Both the position numbers and the translations under genes were made by a program. 50,449 nt of DNA from Opitutia bacterium (lineage in GTDB: Bacteria > Verrucomicrobiota > Verrucomicrobiae > Opitutales > Opitutaceae): NCBI GenBank assembly GCA_947442255.1, contig CANEVO010000012.1:1-50449 (forward strand), written 5' to 3'. Below are positions 34,655 through 46,299 of the stretch, piece after piece. The stretch's first letter is position 1. Every line of letters begins with the position of its first letter. The notes beneath the pieces are model-generated. The model saw nothing but the letters and a program-made list of their open reading frames with translations, ran no database searches and was not told where the DNA came from.

Positions 34655-37036
34655 CTAGTCGACCGTCGATTCGCGCAAGAGCTGACGGTAAACCTGGCGG
34701 GCGTGATCATAGGCTTTCACCGCATCGGCCATCTCGTTGGCGGCGATGAGGCCCTTTTTCTGCGACCAGCACTGGTCCACGCCCTGCAGGCACCACTCGA
34801 CGCTGCGGCGCGAGCCGCGGATGGGCTTGCCACCCACGACGACGAAAATCGGGTTGGTGTGGGAGGAGGGGAGGATGCGCAGCGCAATCCAGCTACTGCG
34901 GTCGACCTTCACATCGAAGGCCACGTCCTGCACGCGCCCGTCGGCCACGATGTTCTTCCGGGCCACGGGATAGCCGTTCACGATGACCTCGACGGGGATC
35001 TCCCGGGTGTTGCCGACCCGGGCGCGCTCGACGTCCCAGTAAGGCTTCTGCGTGTAGCGCAGGTTGCGGATGGCCTCGTCGGGAGTCTCTTTCAGGCGGG
35101 CGGCGACGCGCGCGGAGAGACGCACGGTGCCGGCTTGGGCGAGACGCAGTTCGCTGCCCTTTTCGCCCATCGCGACATCGTCGGCGCGGAATTCCATGAG
35201 ATGGCTTTTGCCGTCGCTGACATAGTTGCGGCCGGCGCGGATGCCTTCGCACCAATCATCGTAGGTCAACTTGCCGTCGAGTTTGACGTAGGAACGCCCG
35301 AGGCCGACGCGCTCGCCATAGATGCACGGGAAATCCGTCTCACCGCTGCCCCGCGTGCGGAAACCGGCGTTCAACGTGTGATACCACATGTTCAACTCCC
35401 ACACGCTCGGCGTATCGACGAGGGAAATGAAATCGACCGCGGGGCCCAGCCGTCCGTCGGGGCCGGGCAGTTCATGCGTCACGTCGACGATGTATTCGTT
35501 GGCGCCAATGCCGTTGTAGGGCGGGATGATGTAATTCGGGAGGTCTTCCGTCGCGAGGCGGAGGTCGAAAGACGTCTTGCTGCCACCGTTGCGGTTTTCG
35601 CCGGGCACGGCGGGCTGCAGGCCCCAGCCCGAGTGGGCCGGACCAACCAGCGCGCCCTGGGCCTTGGCCCAGCGCAGCGTATTCAAACACAGGGTCGGCC
35701 AGTGCTCCGAAGAATTGCCGCCCGGATACATCTGATCGCGCAGGCGCAGGAGGCACAGGTGGCCGGAGCGATGCGAGCCGAAGCCGGACACTTCGATGTC
35801 GTAGCGCAGCAGGTACGGATACTCCGAGACCTTGTCGATCACCCCCGTGAAGAACTGTTTTTGGAAATCGAAGCCCGGGCCCCACGTGAGGTTGGCGCCG
35901 ATCTTCAGATCCTCCCCGCGGCAATGCCGGGCCATGTCGGGCGCGAGCACGCCCTCGCTGGGCTTGGTGTAATGTGCGCAACCCGAGGCGTGGATGTGAT
36001 GATCGCCCGACCACCAGCCGGATTTCGAGGGATCGATCCAACGGTCGACCTTGAATACGAGGTCCTTGGTCGCGGCGTTGACCGAGACGGCGCGCGTGGC
36101 CGGGATCGACTCAGGACCGCGTTGAAACTCGACGGTGTAGTCGCCATCCGGGAGACGGAGGCTCTCGCCGTCCATGAGGTAAACCTGGGGGTGGAAGGCG
36201 AAGTCCGGCGCGAGGCGCTTGGCGAGCGACGGGTAAATGCGCTTCTGTTTGTCGCGGACGATGAACGAGGCGGTGGTCGGCGCGCCGGTTTCATCCTGCA
36301 CGCGGAGCCGGAGTTCGCGCGCCGGCAGGGAGGTGAAGAGCATGTCCGTCTCATTGCGGAAGCCGATGTCCTGGGTGCCCTGGCCGACGCTGAAGGAAAT
36401 CTTCGCCTCCCGTTTGCCGGCGTCGCGGCTGTAGAGCTGGACGATGCGGTATTCGAGGTTCAGGCCGCTCAGCGTCGGATTGAGCGGCTGGGCGTCATAG
36501 GTCTGGAGATCGAGCCAGAGGTCCTCGCGCGGCGGCATCGGCATATGGGCGGCGTGGGTGCGAAATTCCCGGTCGGAGGAGGTCTCGACGTTCGCGGCAT
36601 TGTGCACGGACTGCGCGTTCGGGCTCACCCCGAGCAGGGCCGCCGTAGTGCCGGCCTCGTTGTGAACCTTGACCAGGAATTGCCGCCAGCCGCGCTCGAC
36701 GAGCTCCGGTTTGGCGGGGCCGGCGGCGACTTTCACGCGCATCTCCGGACTGATTTCGACGGCGAAGAGGCAATACGAATCGAGGATTTCCTGCACCCTC
36801 CGGACCGCGGCGCGCGCATCGCCCGATTGCATGACGGTGACGAGACGCTGCTGATCGGCGGCACTGAGCGGAGCGCCGAGGTAGTTGGTCGCGTCGAGCA
36901 GGCGTCGTACCTGCGCGAACAGGGGCTGGGACTCGACTTCGGGGATGAACGGTAGATTCGCCGCGAAGACGGAAAGGGCGGACGCCAATCCGAAGGTGAC
37001 AATCGTAAGACGACGCAAAGCAGCGATGATGCGCAT
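34655..37036 (-). CDS. Secreted CehA/McbA-family PHP-type metallohydrolase
   Basis: 793 residues. Signal peptide (MRIIAALRRLTIVTFGLASA), then a ~320-residue beta-rich region including PKD-like or carboxypeptidase-regulatory-like strands, then the metallohydrolase core at about residue 345: GWWSGDHHIHASGCAHYTKP (HXH metal motif), GPAHSGWGLQPAVPG, and a segment DTPSVWELNMWYHTLNAGFR. The CehA/McbA group includes carbaryl-degrading esterases, but most members are uncharacterised exported hydrolases. First gene of the leftward operon with the acyltransferase, M23 protein and small secreted protein, so its natural role is probably with cell-surface glycans or peptidoglycan. No Shine-Dalgarno sequence at the ATG. 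Confidence 0.85.
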   Translation of the reverse strand: MRIIAALRRLTIVTFGLASALSVFAANLPFIPEVESQPLFAQVRRLLDATNYLGAPLSAADQQRLVTVMQSGDARAAVRRVQEILDSYCLFAVEISPEMRVKVAAGPAKPELVERGWRQFLVKVHNEAGTTAALLGVSPNAQSVHNAANVETSSDREFRTHAAHMPMPPREDLWLDLQTYDAQPLNPTLSGLNLEYRIVQLYSRDAGKREAKISFSVGQGTQDIGFRNETDMLFTSLPARELRLRVQDETGAPTTASFIVRDKQKRIYPSLAKRLAPDFAFHPQVYLMDGESLRLPDGDYTVEFQRGPESIPATRAVSVNAATKDLVFKVDRWIDPSKSGWWSGDHHIHASGCAHYTKPSEGVLAPDMARHCRGEDLKIGANLTWGPGFDFQKQFFTGVIDKVSEYPYLLRYDIEVSGFGSHRSGHLCLLRLRDQMYPGGNSSEHWPTLCLNTLRWAKAQGALVGPAHSGWGLQPAVPGENRNGGSKTSFDLRLATEDLPNYIIPPYNGIGANEYIVDVTHELPGPDGRLGPAVDFISLVDTPSVWELNMWYHTLNAGFRTRGSGETDFPCIYGERVGLGRSYVKLDGKLTYDDWCEGIRAGRNYVSDGKSHLMEFRADDVAMGEKGSELRLAQAGTVRLSARVAARLKETPDEAIRNLRYTQKPYWDVERARVGNTREIPVEVIVNGYPVARKNIVADGRVQDVAFDVKVDRSSWIALRILPSSHTNPIFVVVGGKPIRGSRRSVEWCLQGVDQCWSQKKGLIAANEMADAVKAYDHARQVYRQLLRESTVD

Positions 37037-37134
37037 AACGGGGGTGGGGGTTATCCTGACGCCGGCGATCGCATCGAACGCGAGCGCCGGTCCGATTACA
37101 AGATCTGCGATCAGCCCGGCCCGCCTTGCACACG

Positions 37135-38084
37135 CTAGTGCCGCCGCTGCTCGATCAATCGCTCCAGCTTGACGATATCCGCGGCAAAAACGCGGATGCC
37201 CTCGGCGGTCTTCTCGTTCGCCATGGCGTCCTCGTTGAGCGCCAGCCGGAAACTTTTTTCGTCGAGACTCACTGCCGCAACGTCGACCTGCCGCGCCCGC
37301 ACCGGATCGAGTTTGCGGGGGAGCGGATCGGTGCCGGCCTGGAGTTCGCCCAGCAATTGCGGGCTGATCGTGAGCAAGTCGCAGCCGGCGAGCTCCGTGA
37401 TCTGTCCCTTGCTGCGGAAGGATGCAGCCATCACCTCAATATCGTGCCCGAATTTCTTGTAGTAATTGTAGATCGCGGTGACCGACTGGACGCCGGGATC
37501 CTCGGCCGGGGCAAAATCGCGCCCCGTGCTCTTCTTGTACCAGTTGAAAATCCGGCCGACGAAGGGCGAGATGAACCGCACGCGGGCTTCGGCGCAGGCG
37601 TCGGCTTGGGGAAAGGAGAAGAGCAGGGTGAGGTTGCAGTTGATCCCGTCTCTTTGCAGCAACTCGGCGGCCTTGATGCCCTCCCAGGTGGCGGCGGCCT
37701 TGATCAGGATGCGTTCGCGCGGGACGCCGGCTTTTTCGTAGAGGCCGATGATTTCACGCGCCTGCGCGACCGAGCCGTGGCGGTCAAACGAGAGCCGCGC
37801 ATCGACTTCGGTCGAAACCCGCCCCGGCACAATTTTTAGAATCTCCAGTCCGAACGCGACAAGCAGCCGGTCCATCACCCGGTCCGACGCCGCCCCGAGC
37901 CCGGCGTCTTGAATCGCGCGTTCCACGAGGTAGGCATGGTCGGGCGCGGTAGCCGCCTTCAGGACGAGACTGGGGTTGGTGGTCGCGTCCTGCGCGGCTT
38001 AAGCCTTCATGCTCGCGAAATCTCCGGTGTCGCGACGACCCGGGTAAACTGTTTCAGCTGATCCAACTGGTTGGGGGCGCTCAT
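37135..38084 (-). pseudogene. tal: Transaldolase, broken by a frameshift and an in-frame TAA
   Basis: From the ATG at 38084 the frame reads SAPNQLDQLKQFTRVVA. A one-base loss near 38032 then shifts it out of frame; restored, it would give DTGDFASMKA, then a TAA at 37999-38001 where Tyr is expected, then [17 protein letters not shown]. From there it is intact: [32 protein letters not shown] with the Schiff-base lysine, and [20 protein letters not shown], ending at 37135. The broken part carries two residues known to matter in TalB (the Asp of ADTGD and the Asn of TTNP). A shorter product could start at the GTG at 37926 (263 residues) but would lack them. Transaldolase belongs to the non-oxidative pentose phosphate pathway. 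Confidence 0.85.
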
Positions 38085-38242
38085 GGCCGGCACGGTGGGG
38101 CAAATCGGCGGGTTTCGCCCGCAAATCGTACGGAAAGCGCCAAAGCCGGCGGCCGCGGGCGAGTTCGGCCAGGGCGCAAATTCTGTTTGCTCGCGGGCAC
38201 GCCGGGCCGCTTAGTTTGCGGGTTTACGTCTACAAATTTACC

Positions 38243-40030
<1,788 letters not shown>

Positions 40031-40060
40031 GGCGGGATTCAGCGCCGGCTCCAGCCCTCC

Positions 40061-40097
40061 CAGGCTGTCAACCATTGGTTGACAGCCTGATTTTTTT
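40061..40097 (+). terminator. aspS: Rho-independent terminator after aspS
   Basis: A perfect 13-bp stem CAGGCTGTCAACC / GGTTGACAGCCTG around ATT, followed after one base by seven T. It sits 30 bases after the aspS stop. Its inner part shares TGTCAAC...GTTGACA with the hairpin at 25322. Confidence 0.9.
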
Positions 40098-40240
40098 GAC
40101 GGCCCGCCCGCTGGCGCGGAGCGCGCGGACGGGTTGAGCGGAGTGCAGGCGGAGGTGGGACGGGGCGTTCCTCCGGGTCGGAGGAACGATTTCTTGCGCT
40201 GGTTCAACCGGGCGCCACACTCATTTTCGCGCGAACTTAA

Positions 40241-40588
<348 letters not shown>

Positions 40589-40614
40589 TCGACGGGCAAC
40601 GTCTCAACTTTAAT

Positions 40615-40648
40615 AGCCGGAATCGTGCGCGATTCCGGCTCTTTTTTT
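40615..40648 (+). terminator. Rho-independent terminator after the first PII gene
   Basis: AGCCGGAATC and GATTCCGGCT form a 10-bp stem around GTGCGC, followed by C and seven T. It separates the first PII gene from amtB, so amtB probably has its own promoter or depends on read-through. Confidence 0.92.
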
Positions 40649-40766
40649 GTGGCCGGCACCAGTGGCTGAACGCGGTCGGATGGGGCGGGTCGACAACAAT
40701 CGTCAAGAAAAGCCGCAACCGGCTCCGGAGCGGCATGGAGTTTGCTTAGAGAAGGGCGCGTCCACC

Positions 40767-42272
40767 ATGAACATTATCCGACTCAAGCCGTTCCGGGCTC
40801 TTTTCGCCGCCTGCCTGATCCTCGCGGCGGCCTTGTCCGCGTCAGCCCAGCCTGCCGCCCCCGCGGCCCCCACGCCACCCGCCGCAACGCTTGAGCAGCG
40901 GATCGCCGGACTGGAAGCCTACCTGGGGAATGGCGACCCCTCGGCCGCGTTGAAAGACCCGAAAGGCGCCATTCCCGCCGGGCTGACCACGGCCGCCGTG
41001 GGCGTGGCGGGTCCCGGGCATAATGCCTGGATGATGACCTGTGCGGCCCTTGTCCTGTTCATGACGCTGCCCGGTCTGGCGCTGTTTTATGGCGGCTTGG
41101 TCCGCACGAAAAACGTGCTCTCCGTGATGGCCCAGTGCTTTGGCATCGCCGGGTTGGTCACCATTTTGTGGTGGGCGGTGGGCTACAGCCTCGTCTTTGG
41201 GAAAAGTTTTAACAGCCCCTTTCTCGGCGGCTCGGAATTTTTCTTTCTGCGGGGCGTCGAGAGTGCGCCGAACCCGGACTACGCCTACTGGGTTTCGCAC
41301 AACGTCTTCTCGATGTATCAACTCATGTTCGCGATCATCACGCCGGCGCTGATCATCGGCGCGATCGCGGAGCGCATGAAATTTTCCGCGATTCTGGTGT
41401 TCGTGACCGTCTGGATGCTGGTCGTCTACTTTCCGCTCGCGCACATGGTGTGGGGCGTGACGGGCCTGATGAACGGGGTCTGGAATGCCGGCGCGGCGAT
41501 CAAGGCGATCGACTTCGCCGGGGGAACGGTGGTGCACATGTCCTCGGGGTGGTCGGCGTTGATCCTCTGCCTGATTCTTGGGCCGCGACTGGGCCACGGC
41601 AAAACGCCGATGCCGCCGCACAGTCTCGTGCTTTGTATGATCGGCACCGGCATGCTTTGGGTGGGCTGGTACGGGTTCAACGCGGGTTCCGCGGTCGCCG
41701 CGGATGGCATTGCGGCAAACGCCTTCACCACGACGACACTGGCCGCGGCGGTCGCCTCGTTCACGTGGGGAGCGCTGGAATACCTGATTCGCCGCAAGGC
41801 GAGCGTGCTCGGGTTTTGTTCGGGCGCCGTGGGCGGCCTGGTGGTCGTCACCCCGGCGTGTGGCTTCATCACGGCCAGCGCGGCCATTCCGCTGGGCGTG
41901 CTCGCCGGCGCGGTGCCGTTCTTCGCCTGCACCAAACTCAAGCCGTTCCTCGGCTATGACGATGCGCTCGACACCTTCGGCGTCCACGCCGTGGGCGGCA
42001 CCTTGGGCGCGTTCCTCACGGGCGTTTTCGCCACGGGAGCCGCGAATGCCAACTTGAACACGAACCTGAAGGATCTCCTGGGCAAATCGCTCTGGCAGGA
42101 ACAACTCAAGGCCATCGGACTGACGCTCGCGCTTTCGGTCGTGGCCACGGTTGTCATCGCCTTGGTGCTCAAGGCGACGATGGGGCTGCGGCCCACGGTC
42201 GAGACGGAGCAGGAGGGCCTGGACCTCAGCGAGCACGGCGAGGAAGGCTATATTTTCGAACCGAAGTCCTGA
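40767..42272 (+). CDS. amtB: Ammonium transporter AmtB with signal peptide and N-terminal helix
   Basis: 501 residues. A signal peptide (MNIIRLKPFRALFAACLILA) is followed by an Ala/Pro linker and a short helical segment (LEQRIAGLEAYLG), and then the eleven-helix Amt core from about residue 85: NAWMMTCAALVLFMTLPGLA, FYGGLVRTKNVLSVMAQCFG, DFAGGTVVHMSSGWSAL (first pore His) and FGVHAVGGTLGAFLTGVFAT (second pore His). The C-terminal tail ends with an acidic EQEGLDLSEHGEEGYIFEP, the part that binds PII. GAAGGG lies about 10 bases before the ATG, a weak ribosome binding site. Between two PII genes, as in glnK-amtB units. Confidence 0.95.
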   Translation: MNIIRLKPFRALFAACLILAAALSASAQPAAPAAPTPPAATLEQRIAGLEAYLGNGDPSAALKDPKGAIPAGLTTAAVGVAGPGHNAWMMTCAALVLFMTLPGLALFYGGLVRTKNVLSVMAQCFGIAGLVTILWWAVGYSLVFGKSFNSPFLGGSEFFFLRGVESAPNPDYAYWVSHNVFSMYQLMFAIITPALIIGAIAERMKFSAILVFVTVWMLVVYFPLAHMVWGVTGLMNGVWNAGAAIKAIDFAGGTVVHMSSGWSALILCLILGPRLGHGKTPMPPHSLVLCMIGTGMLWVGWYGFNAGSAVAADGIAANAFTTTTLAAAVASFTWGALEYLIRRKASVLGFCSGAVGGLVVVTPACGFITASAAIPLGVLAGAVPFFACTKLKPFLGYDDALDTFGVHAVGGTLGAFLTGVFATGAANANLNTNLKDLLGKSLWQEQLKAIGLTLALSVVATVVIALVLKATMGLRPTVETEQEGLDLSEHGEEGYIFEPKS

Positions 42273-42632
<360 letters not shown>

Positions 42633-42647
42633 TTCCTCCATCCGTCG

Positions 42648-42675
42648 CGGCCCCGGCTTTGATCAACCGGGGCCG
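42648..42675. terminator. Possible bidirectional hairpin between glnK and thrS
   Basis: CGGCCCCGG and CCGGGGCCG form a perfect 9-bp stem around a 10-base loop between two convergent genes. There is no T run on either strand, so its action as terminator is uncertain. Confidence 0.45.
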
Positions 42676-42695
42676 AGGGTCGGGCCTGGAGAAAC

Positions 42696-44609
42696 TCAGG
42701 CCTTCTTCTTGTCGGGCAGGGAGCGGGTCGCGACTTCGGTCTTGAGCCGGGCCGCGAACGCATCGGCCGGCATCACGCCTTCGTCGCCCCGGGCGCGGGA
42801 GCGCACGGAAACGCTGTTGGCTTCGGCTTCCTTCTGGCCGATGACGAGTGTGTAAGGGACCTTCTCCAGTTCGGCGCGGCGAATCTTGGCGCCGAGCTTG
42901 TCGCTGTGCTCGTCGAGGACCGTGCGGAAACCGTCCGCCCTGAGGCGGGCGTGCAGCGCGCGGGCGTAGTCGATGACCTTCTCGCTGATCGGCACGAGGC
43001 GCACCTGCTCGGGCGCGAGCCAGGCGGGAAAGTCGCCGCCAAAGTGCTCGATGAGCACCCCGCAGAAACGCTCCATCGAGCCGAACGGCGCGCGGTGAAT
43101 CATCACCGGCCGGTGCGGCTGGTTGTCGGGTCCGATGTAGGACAGGTCGAAACGCACGGGCAGGTTGTAGTCCACCTGCACGGTGCCGAGCTGCCACTCG
43201 CGACCGATCACGTCCTTGATCACGAAATCGATTTTCGGCCCATAGAACGCCGCTTCGCCCGGCTCCTCGGTGAAAGGCACGCCGAGGGTCTGCGCGGCGG
43301 CGCGGCAGGCCGCCTCGGCCTTGTCCCAGTTGGCGGACTCGCCGGTGTATTTGTTGGAATCCGGATCGCGCAGGCCCACCCGCACCCGGTAGTCCTGCAT
43401 GCCCAGCGTCGTGAGGATGATCTTCACGAGCGCGAGACAGCCGAGAACCTCGGCCGCGACCTGTTCCTCCGTGCAGAACAGATGGGCATCATCCTGGGTG
43501 AAAGCCCGGACGCGCGTCATCCCGTTCAACTCGCCGCTCTGTTCCCAGCGGTAGACGGTGCCGAATTCCGCCAACCGCACAGGCAGATCGCGGTAGGAGT
43601 GGGGCTGCGAGGCGAAGATCTTGATGTGATGCGGGCAGTTCATCGGCTTCAGCATGAAGCCGTCGAGCAACTGGTCATCGGGCCGGACGCGATCGGCGGT
43701 GATCGTCTCCCGGCCGGTGCGCGCGTTGACCTTGTCGCGCAGATGGCCGGAGACCGCCTCGAGGCGGGCGAATACGTCGCCACAGGGGCAGTTTTCGCCG
43801 AGCACCTTCGCCAGCGATTCGCTTTCCAGCACGGGCGAAAACTGGGATTCCTTGTAGTAGGGGAAATGGCCCGAGGTCTTGTAGAGCTCGAGCTTGCCGA
43901 TATGCGGCGTGAACACCTGCGAATAGCCCTGCTTGCGGAGTTCTTCGCTGATGAAGGTCTGCAACTCCTGGCGGATGACCGCCCCGTTGGGCGTCCAGAG
44001 GATCAGCCCCTGGCCGACCTCGTCGTCGATGTGGAAGAGTTTCAGTTCGCGGCCGAGTTTGCGGTGGTCGCGCAACTTAGCCTGCTCGAGTTGGGTGAGG
44101 TAGTTGGTCAGCTCGTCCTTCGACGGGAAGGCGGTGCCGTAGATGCGCTGGAGCTGCTTGTTTTTCTCGTCGCCGCGGTGATAGGCGCCGGCGATCGAGA
44201 GGAGCTTGAACGCCTTCAGCTTCGAGGAATAGCGGAGGTGCGTGCCGGCGCAAAGATCCATGAACTCGCCGTTTGAATAGAACGAGATTTTCTCGTCGGC
44301 CGGAATGTCCGCCAGTCGCCCCAGCTTGTAGCGCTCCTGGCCGATCTTCTTGATCATCTCGATCGCTTCGTCGCGCGAAACTTCCTTGCGATAGAACGGC
44401 TGGTTTTCGTCCGCGATTTTCTTCATCTCGGCCTCGAGGCGGACGAGGTCGTCGGTGGTGAATTTGTGGTCGAGGTCGATGTCGTAGTAAAAGCCCGTAT
44501 CCGTCGGCGGCCCGATATCGAGCTTCGCCTCAGGAAAAAGGCGGAGGACGGCGGTCGCGAGGATGTGCGACGCGGAGTGACGGAGTTCTTCGAGCGGTGT
44601 CATGGCCAT
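42696..44609 (-). CDS. thrS: Threonyl-tRNA synthetase without TGS domain
   Basis: 637 residues. The protein starts directly with the N2 editing domain (HSASHILATAVLRLF with the H-X-X-X-H site; later MDLCAGTHLR). The ~60-residue N-terminal TGS domain of typical ThrRS is missing. The class II core has WTPNGAVIRQEL, a zinc Cys in LKPMNCPHHIKIF, YRWEQSGELNGMTRVRAFTQ and FGSMERFCGVLIEHFGG; the anticodon-binding domain ends with PDKKKA. Compared with the E. coli enzyme there are about 50 extra residues before LKPMNCPHH, containing NCPCGDVFARL. It is 195 bases downstream of cysS on the same strand. Confidence 0.93.
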   Translation of the reverse strand: MAMTPLEELRHSASHILATAVLRLFPEAKLDIGPPTDTGFYYDIDLDHKFTTDDLVRLEAEMKKIADENQPFYRKEVSRDEAIEMIKKIGQERYKLGRLADIPADEKISFYSNGEFMDLCAGTHLRYSSKLKAFKLLSIAGAYHRGDEKNKQLQRIYGTAFPSKDELTNYLTQLEQAKLRDHRKLGRELKLFHIDDEVGQGLILWTPNGAVIRQELQTFISEELRKQGYSQVFTPHIGKLELYKTSGHFPYYKESQFSPVLESESLAKVLGENCPCGDVFARLEAVSGHLRDKVNARTGRETITADRVRPDDQLLDGFMLKPMNCPHHIKIFASQPHSYRDLPVRLAEFGTVYRWEQSGELNGMTRVRAFTQDDAHLFCTEEQVAAEVLGCLALVKIILTTLGMQDYRVRVGLRDPDSNKYTGESANWDKAEAACRAAAQTLGVPFTEEPGEAAFYGPKIDFVIKDVIGREWQLGTVQVDYNLPVRFDLSYIGPDNQPHRPVMIHRAPFGSMERFCGVLIEHFGGDFPAWLAPEQVRLVPISEKVIDYARALHARLRADGFRTVLDEHSDKLGAKIRRAELEKVPYTLVIGQKEAEANSVSVRSRARGDEGVMPADAFAARLKTEVATRSLPDKKKA

Positions 44610-44804
44610 GAGGTGTGGTGATTGTGGTCCGGCTTACGATTGCAGGACCTGAACCGGCAAGACCGCCGCGAAACGGAGCGGGTGTCAACGCGCGGGTGCT
44701 ACCGTCCCGAGCCGGGAGCTCCGGCAGCCTGCAGGGGACCACGGATGTCCCGGGTGAGGTGCAGGGCGCAGACCTGGCCCTCCGCAGGGCACGAGGCATT
44801 TGGC

Positions 44805-46178
44805 CTACTTTTTCAGCGGTTCGAGTTTGTAGTCGGTTTTGCTGTCGAGCATCGACCAGCCGGCGGCGGCGAGTTCCTTGCGGAAGGCGTCGGCGGTGGC
44901 GAAATCCTTCGCCTGCTTCGCGGCCCAGCGTTTTTCGGCGAGGGCGGAGATTTCGGCTGGCGCCGAAATCTTGGTCTGGCCTGCGGCCAGGTCGAGCCCG
45001 AGGGCGAACATGGCGCGGTCGAACCATGCCGCATTGATGTCGGCGGGCGTGGTCGTGTTGATCGTCGTGAACAGCGAACCCAGGGCACCGGGGGTATTGA
45101 GATCGTCCTGGAGTGCGGCGACGAGAGGTGTGAAGACGCTGAAATTTCCGCCCGCCGCGGGGAGCGCGGCGCGGATCGATCGCAGGGTCTTGAGCGCGCT
45201 CTCCGCCGCGTGCAGCGAATCGAGCATGAAGTTGAGCTGCTTCCGCGGATGGCCCATCAGCAGCGCGTAGCGAATCACCATCGGGGAAAAGCCCTTCGCG
45301 ACGAGCTCGTCCAGGGTATAGAGATTCCCGAGACTCTTGCTCATCTTCTTGCCGTCCACGAGCAGGTGCTCGCTGTGATACCAGTGATGCGAAAACAGCG
45401 TGCCGTTGCAGCACTCGCTCTGGGCGATCTCGTTTTCGTGGTGCGGGAAGAGCAGGTCGACCCCGCCGGTGTGCAGGTCGATCGTCTCGCCGAGGTGCTT
45501 CTTGCTCATCGCGCTGCACTCGATGTGCCAGCCCGGGCGGCCGCGGCCCCACGGGCTGTCCCACGCATTGGCGCCGTCGTCGGGCTTGTGCGCCTTCCAG
45601 AGGGCGAAGTCGGTGGCGTCCTCCTTCTCGTCGGCGTCGGCGGCCTGCGATTTGCCGGCGAGCGCGGAGCCGACCTGGAGTTCACGCTCCTTCACCCGCG
45701 ATAGTTTGCCGTAGTCCTCGAACGAGCTGACCTTGAAATAGACGGAGCCGTCGGGGGCGCGGTAGGCGTTCCCCTTTTTCATGAGCACATCGATCATGTC
45801 GATCTGCTCGCGGATGTGGCCGGTGGCGGTGGGCTCGACGTGCGGGGGGAGGCAGTTGAGCGCGGCGCAGTCGGCGTGGAATTTTTCGGTCGACTGCCTG
45901 GTCACGTCGGCGAGCAGGCGGCCTTCGTCCCGCGCCCGCCGGATGGTCTTGTCGTCGACGTCGGTGAGGTTGCGGACGTGTTTCACCTTGTCCTTTCCGA
46001 ATTCGAGCTCGAGCAGCCGGCGGATCACATCGTTGACCACGAAGGTCCGGAAATTCCCGATGTGCGCCGGCGCATAGACCGTCGGACCGCAGTTGTAGAA
46101 GCGGTAGACGCCGTCCGGGTGGCAGGGCTTGAGGTCGCGCAGCTCGCGGGAAAGGGAATCGTGGAGGCGGATGGGCAT
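44805..46178 (-). CDS. cysS: Cysteinyl-tRNA synthetase
   Basis: 457 residues, family size. Class I signatures: YNCGPTVYAPAHIGNFRTF (zinc Cys and HIGH-like HIGN), WHIECSAMSKKHLG, HHENEIAQSECCNG (zinc ligands) and KKMSKSLGNLYTL (KMSKS loop). The final ~90 residues form the DALR-type helical domain. The N-terminus MPIRLHDSLSRELRDLKP is normal. The start is separated from the divergent hemB start by about 120 bases that are mostly a decamer inverted repeat. The gene runs leftwards and may share a transcript with thrS. Confidence 0.96.
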   Translation of the reverse strand: MPIRLHDSLSRELRDLKPCHPDGVYRFYNCGPTVYAPAHIGNFRTFVVNDVIRRLLELEFGKDKVKHVRNLTDVDDKTIRRARDEGRLLADVTRQSTEKFHADCAALNCLPPHVEPTATGHIREQIDMIDVLMKKGNAYRAPDGSVYFKVSSFEDYGKLSRVKERELQVGSALAGKSQAADADEKEDATDFALWKAHKPDDGANAWDSPWGRGRPGWHIECSAMSKKHLGETIDLHTGGVDLLFPHHENEIAQSECCNGTLFSHHWYHSEHLLVDGKKMSKSLGNLYTLDELVAKGFSPMVIRYALLMGHPRKQLNFMLDSLHAAESALKTLRSIRAALPAAGGNFSVFTPLVAALQDDLNTPGALGSLFTTINTTTPADINAAWFDRAMFALGLDLAAGQTKISAPAEISALAEKRWAAKQAKDFATADAFRKELAAAGWSMLDSKTDYKLEPLKK

Positions 46179-46191
46179 GAGTCGGATTTGA

Positions 46192-46280
46192 AACCGCTAA
46201 TCTTCGCTAATTGGCGCTAATCAAGTGAAGGCGGCCACATTTTTTTTAAGATTAGCGTGAATTAGCGAAGATTAGCGGTT
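46192..46280. repeat. CGCTAATNNN decamer inverted repeat in the cysS/hemB promoter region
   Basis: Left arm 46192-46222 holds three 10-mers (CGCTAATCTT, CGCTAATTGG, CGCTAATCAA in register). The right arm 46250-46280 is its reverse complement in 29 of 31 positions (ATTAGCGTGA, ATTAGCGAAG, ATTAGCGGTT). The 27-base spacer contains a run of eight T. It fills most of the space between the divergent start codons of cysS and hemB. Confidence 0.92.
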
Positions 46281-46299
46281 AGTCCTCCGGGCCGCTTTT

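Noticed and set aside
34628..36955. 775-codon plus-strand frame opposite the CehA-like gene
   Set aside because: Antisense shadow; the minus strand has a signal peptide and family motifs.
40648..40668. Sigma-54 promoter before amtB
   Set aside because: GGCACCAGTGGC looks like a -24/-12 pair, but GG and GC are 8 bases apart, not the required 10.
44610..44804. T-box-like leader upstream of thrS
   Set aside because: On the minus strand GGGACGGTAGCACCCGCG resembles the T-box antiterminator word, but the UGGN needed to pair with the tRNA end is absent, no specifier loop could be found, and no terminator with a T run precedes thrS.
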